The position numbers were made by a program, and so were the translations under genes. Source: an uncultured Eubacteriales bacterium (lineage in GTDB: Bacteria; Bacillota; Clostridia; Christensenellales; Borkfalkiaceae). From it: 53,314 bases of DNA. How positions within the stretch are numbered: the first letter of the stretch is position 1; each line of letters starts with the position of its first letter. Below are positions 23,249 through 32,060 of this stretch, one piece after another. The DNA is taken from assembly GCA_905207235.1 (NCBI GenBank), contig CAJLKN010000014.1, positions 1-53,314 on the forward strand, in the 5' to 3' direction. The notes beneath the pieces were generated by a model. That model was not told the origin of the DNA and searched no databases. It saw nothing but the letters and a program-made list of their open reading frames with translations.

Positions 23249-24720
23249 TATAAGGTTACCCCCGTTTTGAATATTGCAATTTCCTTTGTGTTATTGATTT
23301 CGTTTTTGGTCTTTTTCCCGCCCGCAACTTCAACAATGAGGTTTATGAGCGCCTCGAGCTGGGTGGGGAAATCGCTGTCGAGCACCGCGCCGGCGTTGAA
23401 GTCTATCCAGTTAGCCTTCTTTGCCGCAAGCTCGGAGTTGGTAGCGATTTTTAGCGTGGGAATAAATCCGCCGAAGGGCGTGCCGCGTCCCGTAGTGAAC
23501 AGAACGAGGTGGCAGCCTGCCGCGCCGAGATTGGTTACGGCGCACATGTCGTTGCCCGGACCGTTGAGAAGGTTCAGACCCTTTTGAGTTACCATTCCGT
23601 CATCGAACACGACGTCGGTTATGGGACCCGAACCCGATTTCTGCGTACAGCCGCACGACTTGTCCTCGAGCGTAGTTATGCCGCCCGCCTTGTTGCCGGG
23701 CGAAGGATTTTCGCCGACGGGCTGTCCGTTTGCGCGGAAATAATCCTTGAAGTCGTTGATGAGCTTTACCGTCTTTTCGAAAGTAGCTCTGTCCTTGCAG
23801 CGGTTCATTAAGAGCTGCTCCGCGCCGAACATTTCGGGAACTTCCGAAAGCACGCTCGTGCCGCCGACGGATACGATATAGTCGGAGAAAAGTCCCACGA
23901 GGGGATTTGCCGTTATGCCCGAAAGCCCGTCGCTGCCGCCGCACTTCAAGCCGACTTTGAGGCAGGATATATCGGTGAGCTGCCTCTTATCTTTTTTGAT
24001 GACTTCGGCGATGCTTTTGCAAAGCTCCACGCCCGCTTCTATTTCGTCATCGACTTCCTGGCATACGAGAAATTTAATTCTGTCGCCGTCCACTTCGCCA
24101 AGCCCCGCCTTGAAGGCGTCCATCTGGTTGTTTTCGCAGCCCAGACCGACTACGAGCACGCCGCCAGCATTGGGGTGCTTTACCATCTTCTGGAGCATGA
24201 ACTTGGTTCTTTCGTGGTCGTCGCCGAGCTGGGAGCAGCCATAAGGGTGAGTGAAAGTGAATATGCCGTCGAAGCCCTCTTCGCCGTACTTTGCTTTGAA
24301 AGTTTCGACAATTTCCTTAACCTGACCGTTGACGCAGCCGACGGTGGGAATGACCCACAGCTCGTTGCGTATGCCGACGTCGCCGTTCTTGCGGCGGTAG
24401 ACGTTGACCTGACGCATTTTGCCCGCGGGGAGAGTGCAATCGACCTTGTTGTAAGTGTATTCGAGATTTTCGTTGAGGTTGGTCTTTACGTTGTGCGTAT
24501 GCACGTGCTGACCCGCAGAGATATCCTCCGTGGCATGCGCGATGGGCGTGCCGTATTTGATAATGTTTTCGCCCTTCTTTATATCGCGCAGAGCAAACTT
24601 ATGCCCCTTTGTGATATCTTCGGCGAGCGTTACGCCCTCGTACGTTTCGCCCTTTTTAAGGTCGGTGAGCGCGACGGCGACATTATCGGCGGAGTTGATT
24701 ATTATTGTTTTCTTAGCCAT
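23248..24720 (-). CDS. uxaA: Altronate dehydratase
   Basis: The 490-aa protein has an N-terminal SAF domain (about residues 1-95) and the long C-terminal UxaA domain with conserved cysteines (FTHPYGCSQLGDD, LKCGGSDGLSG, EDKSCGCTQKSG). It removes water from D-altronate to give 2-keto-3-deoxygluconate and needs Fe2+ or Mn2+. It overlaps uxaB by 8 bases and uxaC by 1. The full-length single-chain form is the usual one in Clostridia. Confidence 0.97.
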   Translation of the reverse strand: MAKKTIIINSADNVAVALTDLKKGETYEGVTLAEDITKGHKFALRDIKKGENIIKYGTPIAHATEDISAGQHVHTHNVKTNLNENLEYTYNKVDCTLPAGKMRQVNVYRRKNGDVGIRNELWVIPTVGCVNGQVKEIVETFKAKYGEEGFDGIFTFTHPYGCSQLGDDHERTKFMLQKMVKHPNAGGVLVVGLGCENNQMDAFKAGLGEVDGDRIKFLVCQEVDDEIEAGVELCKSIAEVIKKDKRQLTDISCLKVGLKCGGSDGLSGITANPLVGLFSDYIVSVGGTSVLSEVPEMFGAEQLLMNRCKDRATFEKTVKLINDFKDYFRANGQPVGENPSPGNKAGGITTLEDKSCGCTQKSGSGPITDVVFDDGMVTQKGLNLLNGPGNDMCAVTNLGAAGCHLVLFTTGRGTPFGGFIPTLKIATNSELAAKKANWIDFNAGAVLDSDFPTQLEALINLIVEVAGGKKTKNEINNTKEIAIFKTGVTL

Positions 24721-26161
24721 TTACAAATTCCTCGACGGCCTTTCTCATGCCGTTTTTGTCCATATCTTCAAGGTAACCTGCAACCGTCTTTGCAAGGTCG
24801 GGGTGAATGTCGTTCATATCCATCTCCCACGCCTGCTTCCATGCGAGCACGTTCTTTGCGAAAGCGAGGTAATCGTTGCCGTATTCAGCCCAGAGCTTTG
24901 CCCAGTGCGCGAGCAGTTCGGGGTCGTCCTTCAAAGCTATCTGTTCGTCGCCCCTCTTGCCCTTGTGGAATTCGCAAAGAGCCGCGAAAGCGAACACGAG
25001 GTGCAGAGGAAGTTTGCCCTTAATTCTCACATAGTCGGTGAGCGTGGGCAGAAGGCGCGTTCTAAACTTAGTAGTCGAGTTGAGCGCGATTGACATGAGC
25101 TCGTGGCGGATATAAGGGTTCTGATATCTTTCGATGACGGAATTTGCGAACGCAACCATCTGGTCCTGAGGCAGATCTATCGTGGGGTTGACCTCGTTGA
25201 ACACGAAGTCGCGAACGAACTTGCCGATAGTGGGGTCGTTTACGGCTTCGCCGACGGTATCTATGCCGCAGAGATATGCTACGGGCACCATTGCGGTGTG
25301 CGAGCCGTTGAGTATCTTTACCTTGCGCTGCTTATAGGGTTTGATGTCGTCTGCGAAGATGACGTTGAGACCCGTGGAGTCTGCGGGGAATACCTTCTGT
25401 ACGAATGCTTCCTTTTTGAGCACCCAGAGGTGGAATATTTCGCCTTTTACAACGTTGTTGTCGATATAGCCGAGCTCTTCGCGGATGGCGTCTATTTCGT
25501 TCTTGGGATAGCCGGGAACTATGCGGTCAACGAGCGTCGAGGTGAAGTGGTTGGCAGTCTGCATCCACTCGATGAACTTCTTGTCCATCTTGTTGTTCTC
25601 TGCAAGTTCGGTGAGGCACTTGTAGAGTTCGTCGCCGTTGTTATCGATAAGTTCGCAGGGAACGATTGCGAGACCTTTGGTCATGTCGCCGTTGAAGTGG
25701 TCGTATCTGCGCTTTAAGAGAGCGAGCAGTTTGCCGGGGAAAGACTTGGGGCACTGTGTGAAATCTGTGTCCGTGGGGTCGAAAGCTATGCCCGCCTCGG
25801 TCGTGTTGGAGATTATAATCTGCAAATCTTCGCTTTCGCCGTAGGAAAGGAAATGCTCGTAATCGGTGAAAGGATTGATGAGGTCGCCGATAACGTTTAT
25901 TACCTGGCTGCTCTTTACCTTTTCGCCCTTGTCGATGCCTTCGAGGCGGAGAGTGTAAAGTCCGTCCTGCTCCGACAGTTCTTTTATTCTGCCGAAGGGC
26001 ATGGGCTGAACTACTGCGACGTTGGACGAAATTGCGCCCTTATCGTTCAGATCCTGAATAATCCAGTCAACAAACGCGCGGAGGAAGTTACCTTCGCCGA
26101 ACTGCATTATCTTTATTTTTCTTTCGGGTTTGTCAAATAATTTTTTGCTTATTGTTTCCAT
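24713..26161 (-). CDS. uxaB: Tagaturonate reductase (altronate oxidoreductase)
   Basis: The 482-aa protein belongs to the mannitol dehydrogenase family, with an N-terminal NAD-binding fold (KIMQFGEGNFLRAFVDW, about residues 18-34) and the conserved KVRILNGSHT-like signature (VKILNGSHTAMVPVAYL). It reduces D-tagaturonate to D-altronate with NADH. It is the first gene of the uxa operon. A GGAG site lies about 11 bases before the ATG. UxaB is favoured over UxuB because uxaA and uxaC follow. Confidence 0.95.
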   Translation of the reverse strand: METISKKLFDKPERKIKIMQFGEGNFLRAFVDWIIQDLNDKGAISSNVAVVQPMPFGRIKELSEQDGLYTLRLEGIDKGEKVKSSQVINVIGDLINPFTDYEHFLSYGESEDLQIIISNTTEAGIAFDPTDTDFTQCPKSFPGKLLALLKRRYDHFNGDMTKGLAIVPCELIDNNGDELYKCLTELAENNKMDKKFIEWMQTANHFTSTLVDRIVPGYPKNEIDAIREELGYIDNNVVKGEIFHLWVLKKEAFVQKVFPADSTGLNVIFADDIKPYKQRKVKILNGSHTAMVPVAYLCGIDTVGEAVNDPTIGKFVRDFVFNEVNPTIDLPQDQMVAFANSVIERYQNPYIRHELMSIALNSTTKFRTRLLPTLTDYVRIKGKLPLHLVFAFAALCEFHKGKRGDEQIALKDDPELLAHWAKLWAEYGNDYLAFAKNVLAWKQAWEMDMNDIHPDLAKTVAGYLEDMDKNGMRKAVEEFVNG

Positions 26162-26579
26162 AAATTTAAAAGCTCCGGAACGATTGTTATTTTTTCCCGT
26201 CCTTGCGGGTTGTGTTTGTATCGATGAAAATTGTTGCTTATTCCCCTTTCGTTTATGCGCTCGGAAAGACGGCAGAATTTTATTCCTCTGCCTGCTCCCG
26301 TATCAAACGGCGCGCCTTTTGCACAGCGCTTTACTTAGATATGCCCGCCTTTGCGTTGCCGCACGGCTCGTCGCCGATATTCCCTTAAATTATATACCTT
26401 ATATATTATATATGGAATAGGGCATACCGAGCGCCCGCATGAAAGCGGGTAAAATGCTGCGCATTAAAATGTGCGCGTAGCGGGCGAACTGTTTTGCGCG
26501 GTTATTATCTCGCGCCATTTCCCGCAGCATAAGCGCGGACGGAATTATATCCGCCCTCGGGGTGCAGCGTGAAGATTTG
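26162..26579 (-). other. Gene-free stretch (418 bp) upstream of uxaB
   Basis: No convincing gene is seen. Two TATAAT-like boxes on the minus strand (26389-26394 and 26405-26410) lie about 230 bases ahead of uxaB but have poor -35 boxes, so the uxa promoter is uncertain. A small hairpin (CCCGC/GCGGG, about 26437-26452) and GC-rich imperfect repeats lie nearer the end of the ATPase gene; no T-rich terminator is evident for that gene. Confidence 0.5.
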
Positions 26580-27689
26580 TCAGTTTCTCTTTATGCTCGA
26601 AGGGATAGCCAGCTCGGTTTCCTTATCGAACAGATATGCCGCGGAATAGGGAACGACGAACTTGAATTCGTCGCCCATTGCGGGCGTATCGTGAGGGTTG
26701 ACTTTGAGTATTACGTTGACGTCGCCGACGTTTGCGTAAACGTTTGTCGTATCGCCGAGAAGCTCGGTGAGGTCAACATTGGATTTGATGAGGTACTCTT
26801 CCTTGCCTGCTCTTCCGCTCTTGCAGACCTTTATAGCCTCGGGACGGAATGCAAACACTACTTCCTTGCCTTCGATGGAAGCGACGTCATCTACGACGGG
26901 AGCAATGTCAAGCGAAACGGAATCGTTGACAAACTTGCCGCCTTCGACCTTGCCTTTGAGGAAGTTCATGGGAGGTTCGCCGATGAAACCTGCGACGAAG
27001 AGGTTCTGGGGGTGGAAGTACAGCTCGTAGGGAGTGCCTATCTGCTGAACGTAACCGCCCGATTTCATGACGACTATACGGTCGGACATGGTCATTGCCT
27101 CCGTCTGGTCGTGGGTAACGTAAATGGTAGTCGCGCCGACGGAACGATGTATCTGCTTGATTTCGGAACGCATCGTAACGCGCTGCTTTGCGTCGAGGTT
27201 GGATAAAGGTTCGTCCATGAGGAAAATCGAAACCTTTCTTATGAGTGCGCGGCCGACGGCTACACGCTGACACTGTCCGCCCGAAAGATTGCGGGGGAAC
27301 CTGTCGAGGTAGGGCGTAAGACCGAGAATTTCGGCGGTCTTATGCACTTTTTCATCTATAACGTCGGCGTCAATGCCTTCGAGAGTAAGTCCGAAGCCGA
27401 GGTTTTCGGCAACCGTGAGGTGAGGATAGAGCGCGTAGGACTGGAAAACCATCGCTATTCCCCTCTCCCTCGATGTCATCTGGTTTGCAAGTTTGCCGTC
27501 GATATAGAATTCGCCCGCGGTGATTTCTTCAAGTCCCGCAATCATACGAAGAGTAGTCGATTTGCCGCAGCCCGAGTCGCCGACGAGGCAGATGAACTCA
27601 CCGTCCTTTACTTCCATGTTGAAATCGTGCACGGCGTGGTACCCGTTAGGGTAAACCTTGTTTACGTCTTTGAACAAAAGATGTGCCAT
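26580..27689 (-). CDS. Second multi-sugar ABC ATP-binding protein (UgpC/MsmX type)
   Basis: The 369-aa protein has Walker A (GDSGCGKST, 37-45), LSGGQCQRV, Walker B (IFLMDEP) and a C-terminal TOBE region. Such ATPases are shared by several CUT1 importers. There is no permease or binding protein in this gene block, so it may serve the transporter at 11-20 kb or one elsewhere. Its signature has a Cys where the 12.6-kb ATPase has Arg. It follows kduI after 80 bases containing a hairpin, and GGGGA lies before its ATG. Confidence 0.92.
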   Translation of the reverse strand: MAHLLFKDVNKVYPNGYHAVHDFNMEVKDGEFICLVGDSGCGKSTTLRMIAGLEEITAGEFYIDGKLANQMTSRERGIAMVFQSYALYPHLTVAENLGFGLTLEGIDADVIDEKVHKTAEILGLTPYLDRFPRNLSGGQCQRVAVGRALIRKVSIFLMDEPLSNLDAKQRVTMRSEIKQIHRSVGATTIYVTHDQTEAMTMSDRIVVMKSGGYVQQIGTPYELYFHPQNLFVAGFIGEPPMNFLKGKVEGGKFVNDSVSLDIAPVVDDVASIEGKEVVFAFRPEAIKVCKSGRAGKEEYLIKSNVDLTELLGDTTNVYANVGDVNVILKVNPHDTPAMGDEFKFVVPYSAAYLFDKETELAIPSSIKRN

Positions 27690-27711
27690 TTTATTTATTT
27701 CCCCTTATTGT

Positions 27712-27733
27712 CCTGCGCCGCAGCGGGCGCAGG
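27712..27733 (-). other. Intercistronic hairpin between kduI and the ABC ATPase
   Basis: CCTGCGCC and GGCGCAGG form a perfect 8-bp stem with a 6-base loop. No T-run follows; it may limit transcription or stabilise the kduI mRNA end. Confidence 0.5.
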
Positions 27734-27769
27734 AGCTATGAATATCGTTTTTTATTTATATAAATAGGT

Positions 27770-28639
27770 TTATCTGAGGTCTTCCGTCGCGATATTGTCC
27801 ATATCGTCGTAAGTCTGGTTTTCGCCGCACATGCCCCAGATGAAGGTGTAGTTCCTGGTGCCTACGCCCGTGTGTATCGACCACGAAGGCGAAATTACAG
27901 CCTGCTCGTTGTGCATGACGATGTGGCGCGTTTCGGTGGGCGTGCCCATGAGGTGGAATACCGCTTCGTTTTCGGGAAGTTCGAAGTACATATATACTTC
28001 CATTCTTCTCTCGTGCGTGTGCGAAGGAAGCGTGTTCCATGCCGAGCCAACTGCAAGTTCGGTCATGCCCATGGAAAGCTGGCAGCTTTCGCATACCCCG
28101 CCTATTATGAACTGATTTATGGTGCGCTTATTGATGGCGTCCTCGCTGCCCAGATGGCGCTGAATGCAATATCTTACGCCTTCGGGAGGATTTTTACCCT
28201 CGACGGGCTTTACTATCTTGACCGTGGGGTATTCCTTGTGCGCGGGGCAGGAATTGATGTAGAATTTTGCGGGATTTTTCTTATCGACGGACGTGAAGGT
28301 TACTTCCTTTGTGCCTTTACCGATATATATGCCTTCCTTGAAGCCTATGTCGTACTTCTTGCCGTCGAGCTCGATGACGCCCGCGCCGCCTATGTTGATG
28401 ACGCCCATTTCCCTTCTTTCGAGGAAGTATGCCGTTGCAAGCTCCTTGAAAGTGCCGAGGGACAAAGCCTTGTTCACGGGCATTGCGCCGCCCGCGATTA
28501 TTCTGTCCTGATGCGAATAGGTCAAAAGAATGTCATCCGCTTCGAACAATTTTTCTATTAAATATTTCTGACGCAGTTCCGCGGTATCGTAACGTTTGGA
28601 ATCGTCGGGATGATTAGAATATCTGACGTCGAATTTCAT
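27770..28639 (-). CDS. kduI: 5-keto-4-deoxyuronate isomerase
   Basis: The 289-aa protein is a KduI cupin with the zinc ligands in SHTHERRMEVYMYFE (His-x-His and Glu, about residues 193-207) and a fourth His later (WSIHTGVGTRNYTFIWGM). It isomerises 5-keto-4-deoxyuronate, the product of GH105 and pectate lyases, to 2,5-diketo-3-deoxygluconate. I chose the ATG at 28639, 4 bases after the preceding gene; GGGAGGT lies 11 bases upstream. A TTG four codons earlier abuts that site and is unlikely. KduD, the next enzyme, is encoded at 34.9 kb. Confidence 0.95.
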   Translation of the reverse strand: MKFDVRYSNHPDDSKRYDTAELRQKYLIEKLFEADDILLTYSHQDRIIAGGAMPVNKALSLGTFKELATAYFLERREMGVINIGGAGVIELDGKKYDIGFKEGIYIGKGTKEVTFTSVDKKNPAKFYINSCPAHKEYPTVKIVKPVEGKNPPEGVRYCIQRHLGSEDAINKRTINQFIIGGVCESCQLSMGMTELAVGSAWNTLPSHTHERRMEVYMYFELPENEAVFHLMGTPTETRHIVMHNEQAVISPSWSIHTGVGTRNYTFIWGMCGENQTYDDMDNIATEDLR

Positions 28640-28643
28640 TTTA

Positions 28644-29483
28644 TCAAACAACCTCCCATTTGCTCCTTACGAATTGAATGCAGGGCACTATGTCGTCGCC
28701 CGTCGTTCCTTCCAGAACGAGAACCGCGTCCCTGTCGTAAGATTTGATTTTTGAAAGTATTTTTTCGTAGTCGAACAACCCTTTTCCGGGTGCGACCTGC
28801 TTTATTTTTCCGTCTTCCACAATAAAATCTTTGAGGTGGAAAACTACAATCTTGCCCGCGAAGGTTTTAAGCCCTTCGTCGAGGATTTGAAGATATTTAT
28901 CGTAATTGGACATATCCAGATAATTATATATATCGAATATGACCTTGACGTTTTTGCGGTTAACGCCGTCCACCGCGCGCTTGAGCGTCTTTACGTCGTA
29001 ACATACGTGTCCCGCCGCGCCTTCCATTCCTATATACACTCCGCGTTCCGCCGCATAATCGGCGAGCTCGGTAAAGGTTTCTATGACCGTCGCGAGAGCT
29101 TCTTCGGTGCGGTTGAGCGGGTTATACGTCCACTTGTCGTCGTTGAATGAGCCCGTTTCGCTGCCCACTATGTCGCAGCCGAGCGCCTTTACGTTGTCGA
29201 GGTAGTCCTTGAACACCCTCTTGCAGTCGGCGACCTTCTGTTTGTTGGAATGAACGGGGTTAAAGTAGGCGCCCGTAAGGGGGACGGATATGCCCGCCCC
29301 CTTAAAAGCCTGTCCTATTTTTTCCGCAATTTCGCTCGTGAGCGCGCCGGGAACGTACTTGACTTCGTCGAGAAATTTATACGCAACCAGCTGAACGGCG
29401 TCGATATTGCAACTTTTTATCTTTGCAATGGCGGCGTCCAGCCCCTTTACGCCCAGATCGTGCGTGCGAAAAGCTATTTTCAT
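28644..29483 (-). CDS. TIM-barrel sugar isomerase/epimerase-like protein (AP endonuclease 2 fold)
   Basis: The 279-aa protein has the layout of the xylose-isomerase-like TIM barrel family, with probable metal ligands in IGMEGAAGHVCYD, VIFDIYNYLD, VFHLKDF and VLEGTTGDD. Relatives isomerise or epimerise sugars or sugar acids in the cytosol. It sits inside the ketodeoxygluconate operon, sharing one base with kdgK (TAATG) and ending 4 bases before kduI, so a role in uronate metabolism is likely. The substrate is unknown; it is not needed for either standard route. Confidence 0.8.
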   Translation of the reverse strand: MKIAFRTHDLGVKGLDAAIAKIKSCNIDAVQLVAYKFLDEVKYVPGALTSEIAEKIGQAFKGAGISVPLTGAYFNPVHSNKQKVADCKRVFKDYLDNVKALGCDIVGSETGSFNDDKWTYNPLNRTEEALATVIETFTELADYAAERGVYIGMEGAAGHVCYDVKTLKRAVDGVNRKNVKVIFDIYNYLDMSNYDKYLQILDEGLKTFAGKIVVFHLKDFIVEDGKIKQVAPGKGLFDYEKILSKIKSYDRDAVLVLEGTTGDDIVPCIQFVRSKWEVV

Positions 29484-30514
29484 TATCTCTGAACCCTGCC
29501 GGAGCCATCGCCGCCTGCGAGAGCCTCGACTTCCTTGCGGGATACGAGGTTGAAGTCGCCGGGGATGGTGTGCTTGAGCGCGGATGCGGCAACGCCGAAT
29601 TCGAGAGCCGACTTGAAGTCCTTGCCGTCGAGGAAACCAGTGATAACGCCGCCCGCGAACGAGTCGCCGCCGCCTACGCGGTCAACGATGGGATGGATGG
29701 AATATGTCTTGGAATGATAGAATTCCTTGGTTGCTGCCGAGTAAATGCAAGCCGACCAGCCGTTATCCGATGCGGAGTGGGATACGCGGAGGGAAGAAAT
29801 TGCATACTTGAAGCCGAACTTTGCAACCATCTGTTCGAATATCGACTTGTAACCTGCAAGCTCGAGTTCGCCGCTCGTTACGTCCGTCTTGCCGGGCTTG
29901 AAGCCGAGAACGAGTTCTGCGTCCTCTTCGTTGCCGATGCAGACATCGACGTACTTCATGAGACCGGTCATGACCTTCTGAGCCTTTTCGCTCGACCACA
30001 GCTTTTTGCGGAAGTTGAGGTCAACCGATACGGTAACGCCGTGCTTCTTTGCCGCTTTGAGGGCTTCTTCGGTGAGCACTGCAGCGCTGTCGGAAACTGC
30101 GGGAGTGATGCCCGTGAAGTGGAACCAGTCTGCATCCTTGAAGATTTCGTCGAAGTCGAAATCCTTTGCCGTTGCGGTCGTGATGGACGAATGAGCTCTG
30201 TCGTAAACTACCTTGGAAGGACGCATGGAGCTGCCCGTTTCGAGATAATAGATACCCAGTCTTTCGCCGCATCTTGCGATGTGCTTTGTTTCAACGTTGT
30301 ATTTGCGCAGAGCTGCTATCGCGCAGTCGCCCAGTTCGTTTGCGGGGAGCGCGGTTACGAATTCAGCATTGTGTCCGTAGTTTGCGCAGGATACTGCAAC
30401 GTTGGCTTCGCCGCCGCCGTAGTTGATATCGAACTCGTCTGCCTGAATGAACTTTTCGTTGTTGGGGGTGGAAAGGCGAAGCATTATCTCGCCCATGGTT
30501 ACGATCTTTTTCAT
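29483..30514 (-). CDS. kdgK: 2-keto-3-deoxygluconate kinase
   Basis: The 343-aa protein is a PfkB-family sugar kinase: N-terminal GEIMLRLS and GGGEANVAVSCA, and near the C-terminus the catalytic VDRVGGGDSFAGG with the Asp base. It phosphorylates KDG to KDPG using ATP. Its position between the aldolase gene and kduI, and the presence of both uronate routes, supports KDG as substrate over fructose or ribose. AAGGAG precedes the ATG. Confidence 0.93.
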   Translation of the reverse strand: MKKIVTMGEIMLRLSTPNNEKFIQADEFDINYGGGEANVAVSCANYGHNAEFVTALPANELGDCAIAALRKYNVETKHIARCGERLGIYYLETGSSMRPSKVVYDRAHSSITTATAKDFDFDEIFKDADWFHFTGITPAVSDSAAVLTEEALKAAKKHGVTVSVDLNFRKKLWSSEKAQKVMTGLMKYVDVCIGNEEDAELVLGFKPGKTDVTSGELELAGYKSIFEQMVAKFGFKYAISSLRVSHSASDNGWSACIYSAATKEFYHSKTYSIHPIVDRVGGGDSFAGGVITGFLDGKDFKSALEFGVAASALKHTIPGDFNLVSRKEVEALAGGDGSGRVQR

Positions 30515-30602
30515 TGAATTTCTCCTTGAAAATTATATGTTTATTTTTTTATTGCGATTTGAATGATTTTAACTTGCGCCTCATTTAAAGGCGCGCTGCG
30601 CT

Positions 30603-31586
30603 TTACTTTTTAAGCACGAGGTGAACAGCAAATCCGCCGAAGTCGTCCGCAAGGTATGCGACCGTGGGCTTGCCCTTTGCGTCGTACTTTATCGAGCTTT
30701 CGTCTATCGTGAAGCCGCGCATTTTAAGCTGATACATTGCGCGCTTGACCGAGTTGGTCGCAACGGCGATGTGCCCCATCTTTCCCTTGAAGGGCGACTT
30801 CATGCACTCTACGAAAGTAGAAGCGAATACCGAGCTGTTGCCCACCTTCTTGGTGAAGCCGAATGCGTTGTCGAACTTGTCCGCAACGCCCTCTGCCTCC
30901 TCGGGATTTGCGCAGTTGATGCCGACGTGTACCATCTGGAAGCCGAGCATCTTATCGATAGCTTCGCGGCAGAGCGCCGTAATGCCCGCCCAGTTCTCTT
31001 CTTCGAGCATCTTGGAAGGAACTATCCAGCTGCCGCCGCAGCAAACGATTTTGTCGTACGAAAGATATGTGTTGAGGTTATCAGCAGTTACGCCGCCCGT
31101 GGGCATGAAGCGCATTGAAGTGTAAGGTCCGCAAACAGACTTTATGTAAGCAAGTCCGCCCGCCTGTTCTGCGGGGAAGAACTTGACGAAGTCGAGACCA
31201 AGCTCTATGGCCTGCTCGATTTCGCTCGCCGAGGAAAGTCCGGGCGCGAAAGGTATGCCCTTGTCAAGGCAGTGCTTTACGACCTTGGGATTGAGACCGG
31301 GTGCGACGCAGAACTTTGCGCCCGCCTTTGCAGCCGCATCCGCCTGCTCGCAGGTGAGCACGGTGCCGGCGCCGACAAACATATCGGGATAAGCCTTTAC
31401 CATGCGCGCGATGACTTCATCGGCACCCTTTGCGCGGAAGGTAACTTCTGCACAGTTTATGCCGCCGTCGCGCAGAGCTTTTGCCAGCTTTTCGGCGTTT
31501 TCGACCTTGTCGAGCTTGATGACGGGCACTATGCCCACGCATTCAAACTGCTCGACGATTGCGTTTAACTTCTCTTTAATAGTCAT
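30603..31586 (-). CDS. eda: KDPG aldolase with a C-terminal VOC-like domain
   Basis: The 327-aa protein has a complete class I KDPG/KHG aldolase in residues 1-212, with the Schiff-base lysine in VKFFPAEQ, the catalytic Glu in CAEVTFR and GAGTVLT. It splits KDPG into pyruvate and glyceraldehyde-3-phosphate. Residues from about 215 to 327 add a domain absent from standard Eda (about 210 aa): MVHVGINCANPEEA, MGHIAVATNSVKRAMYQL and VHLVLKK fit a half-size glyoxalase/bleomycin-resistance (VOC) fold. The added domain may bind metal or a keto sugar acid. It is the first gene of the eda-kdgK-TIM barrel-kduI-ATPase run. GAGG lies upstream of the ATG. Confidence 0.9.
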   Translation of the reverse strand: MTIKEKLNAIVEQFECVGIVPVIKLDKVENAEKLAKALRDGGINCAEVTFRAKGADEVIARMVKAYPDMFVGAGTVLTCEQADAAAKAGAKFCVAPGLNPKVVKHCLDKGIPFAPGLSSASEIEQAIELGLDFVKFFPAEQAGGLAYIKSVCGPYTSMRFMPTGGVTADNLNTYLSYDKIVCCGGSWIVPSKMLEEENWAGITALCREAIDKMLGFQMVHVGINCANPEEAEGVADKFDNAFGFTKKVGNSSVFASTFVECMKSPFKGKMGHIAVATNSVKRAMYQLKMRGFTIDESSIKYDAKGKPTVAYLADDFGGFAVHLVLKK

Positions 31587-31770
31587 ATAAACCTCGCTTT
31601 TACGCGCGCGGACGCGCGCAACGTTTTTATAGCATCATCAGCCATAATCATTATAGTGTTTTGTCGACCTTTGCGCCATACATAAAACGGACTGATTTAT
31701 GTATTTTACGGACATAATTCTGCGAGGGAAAGGCGTGCGGCGCGGGCGGAACAAAAATGGGCGCAAATAA
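31587..31770. other. Intergenic region between eda and the riboswitch promoter
   Basis: This holds the eda leader. On the minus strand a TATAAT lies about 60 bases before the start with no good -35, and an alternating GC hairpin (about 31603-31617) lies in the leader. No gene is seen. Together with the riboswitch it makes up a 474-bp stretch without a protein gene. Confidence 0.4.
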
Positions 31771-31799
31771 TTGACAAAAGGCTGAGCGGGTGATAGAAT
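31771..31799 (+). promoter_or_regulatory. Promoter of the riboswitch-controlled cation ATPase
   Basis: TTGACA (31771-31776), a 17-base spacer and TAGAAT (31794-31799) predict a transcript starting near 31806, right at the 5' edge of the riboswitch. Confidence 0.9.
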
Positions 31800-31805
31800 A
31801 AATTG

Positions 31806-31910
31806 CGTAAAAGGGAGTAGTTATAAGCGCGCAGCCGACATCCCGACCGCAGTTGAAGAAAGGTCCGGTTGTGCCACCGTTTTTTTTCTCGGTAACAAGA
31901 CTTTTAGCAT
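31806..31910 (+). ncRNA. yybP-ykoY (Mn2+-sensing) riboswitch
   Basis: The leader has the hallmark AAAGGGAGUAG at 31810-31820 and AACAAGAC at 31894-31901, the two conserved loops that bind Mn2+ in this class. Helix P1 is formed by TAAAAG (31808-31813) with CTTTTA (31901-31906). A 9-bp inner stem pairs GCGCAGCCG (31829-31837) with CGGTTGTGC (31865-31873), and a short hairpin ACCG/CGGT lies just before AACAAGAC. The downstream gene is a P-type cation ATPase, a classic target of this riboswitch. P1 and the following terminator share bases, so Mn2+ binding should switch expression on. Confidence 0.9.
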
Positions 31911-31939
31911 CGCACAATGCTGAAAGTCTTTATTTTTTT
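31897..31939 (+). terminator. Regulated terminator of the Mn2+ riboswitch
   Basis: A 14-bp stem (31897-31910 with 31917-31930, one T-G pair) is followed by TATTTTTTT. Its 5' arm contains the 3' strand of riboswitch helix P1, so the two structures exclude each other. Confidence 0.92.
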
Positions 31940-32060
31940 ACCGGGGCGCGCAAAAAACAGAATTATAAACGCGCGCGGAGGCAATAACTGACATAACTGC
32001 GCAAACTTAAATTAAAAAGCAAAGCGCCCGCGCGGCGCAAAAATATTTGTGAGGTGAACG

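Noticed and set aside
26162..26579. Small plus-strand frames and a possible RNA in the gap before uxaB
   Set aside because: The frames lack ribosome sites and recognisable products, and no stable conserved-looking RNA fold was seen.
31651..31917. An 88-codon open frame on the minus strand over the riboswitch region
   Set aside because: It runs antisense through a recognised riboswitch and promoter, has no Shine-Dalgarno and its translation looks random.
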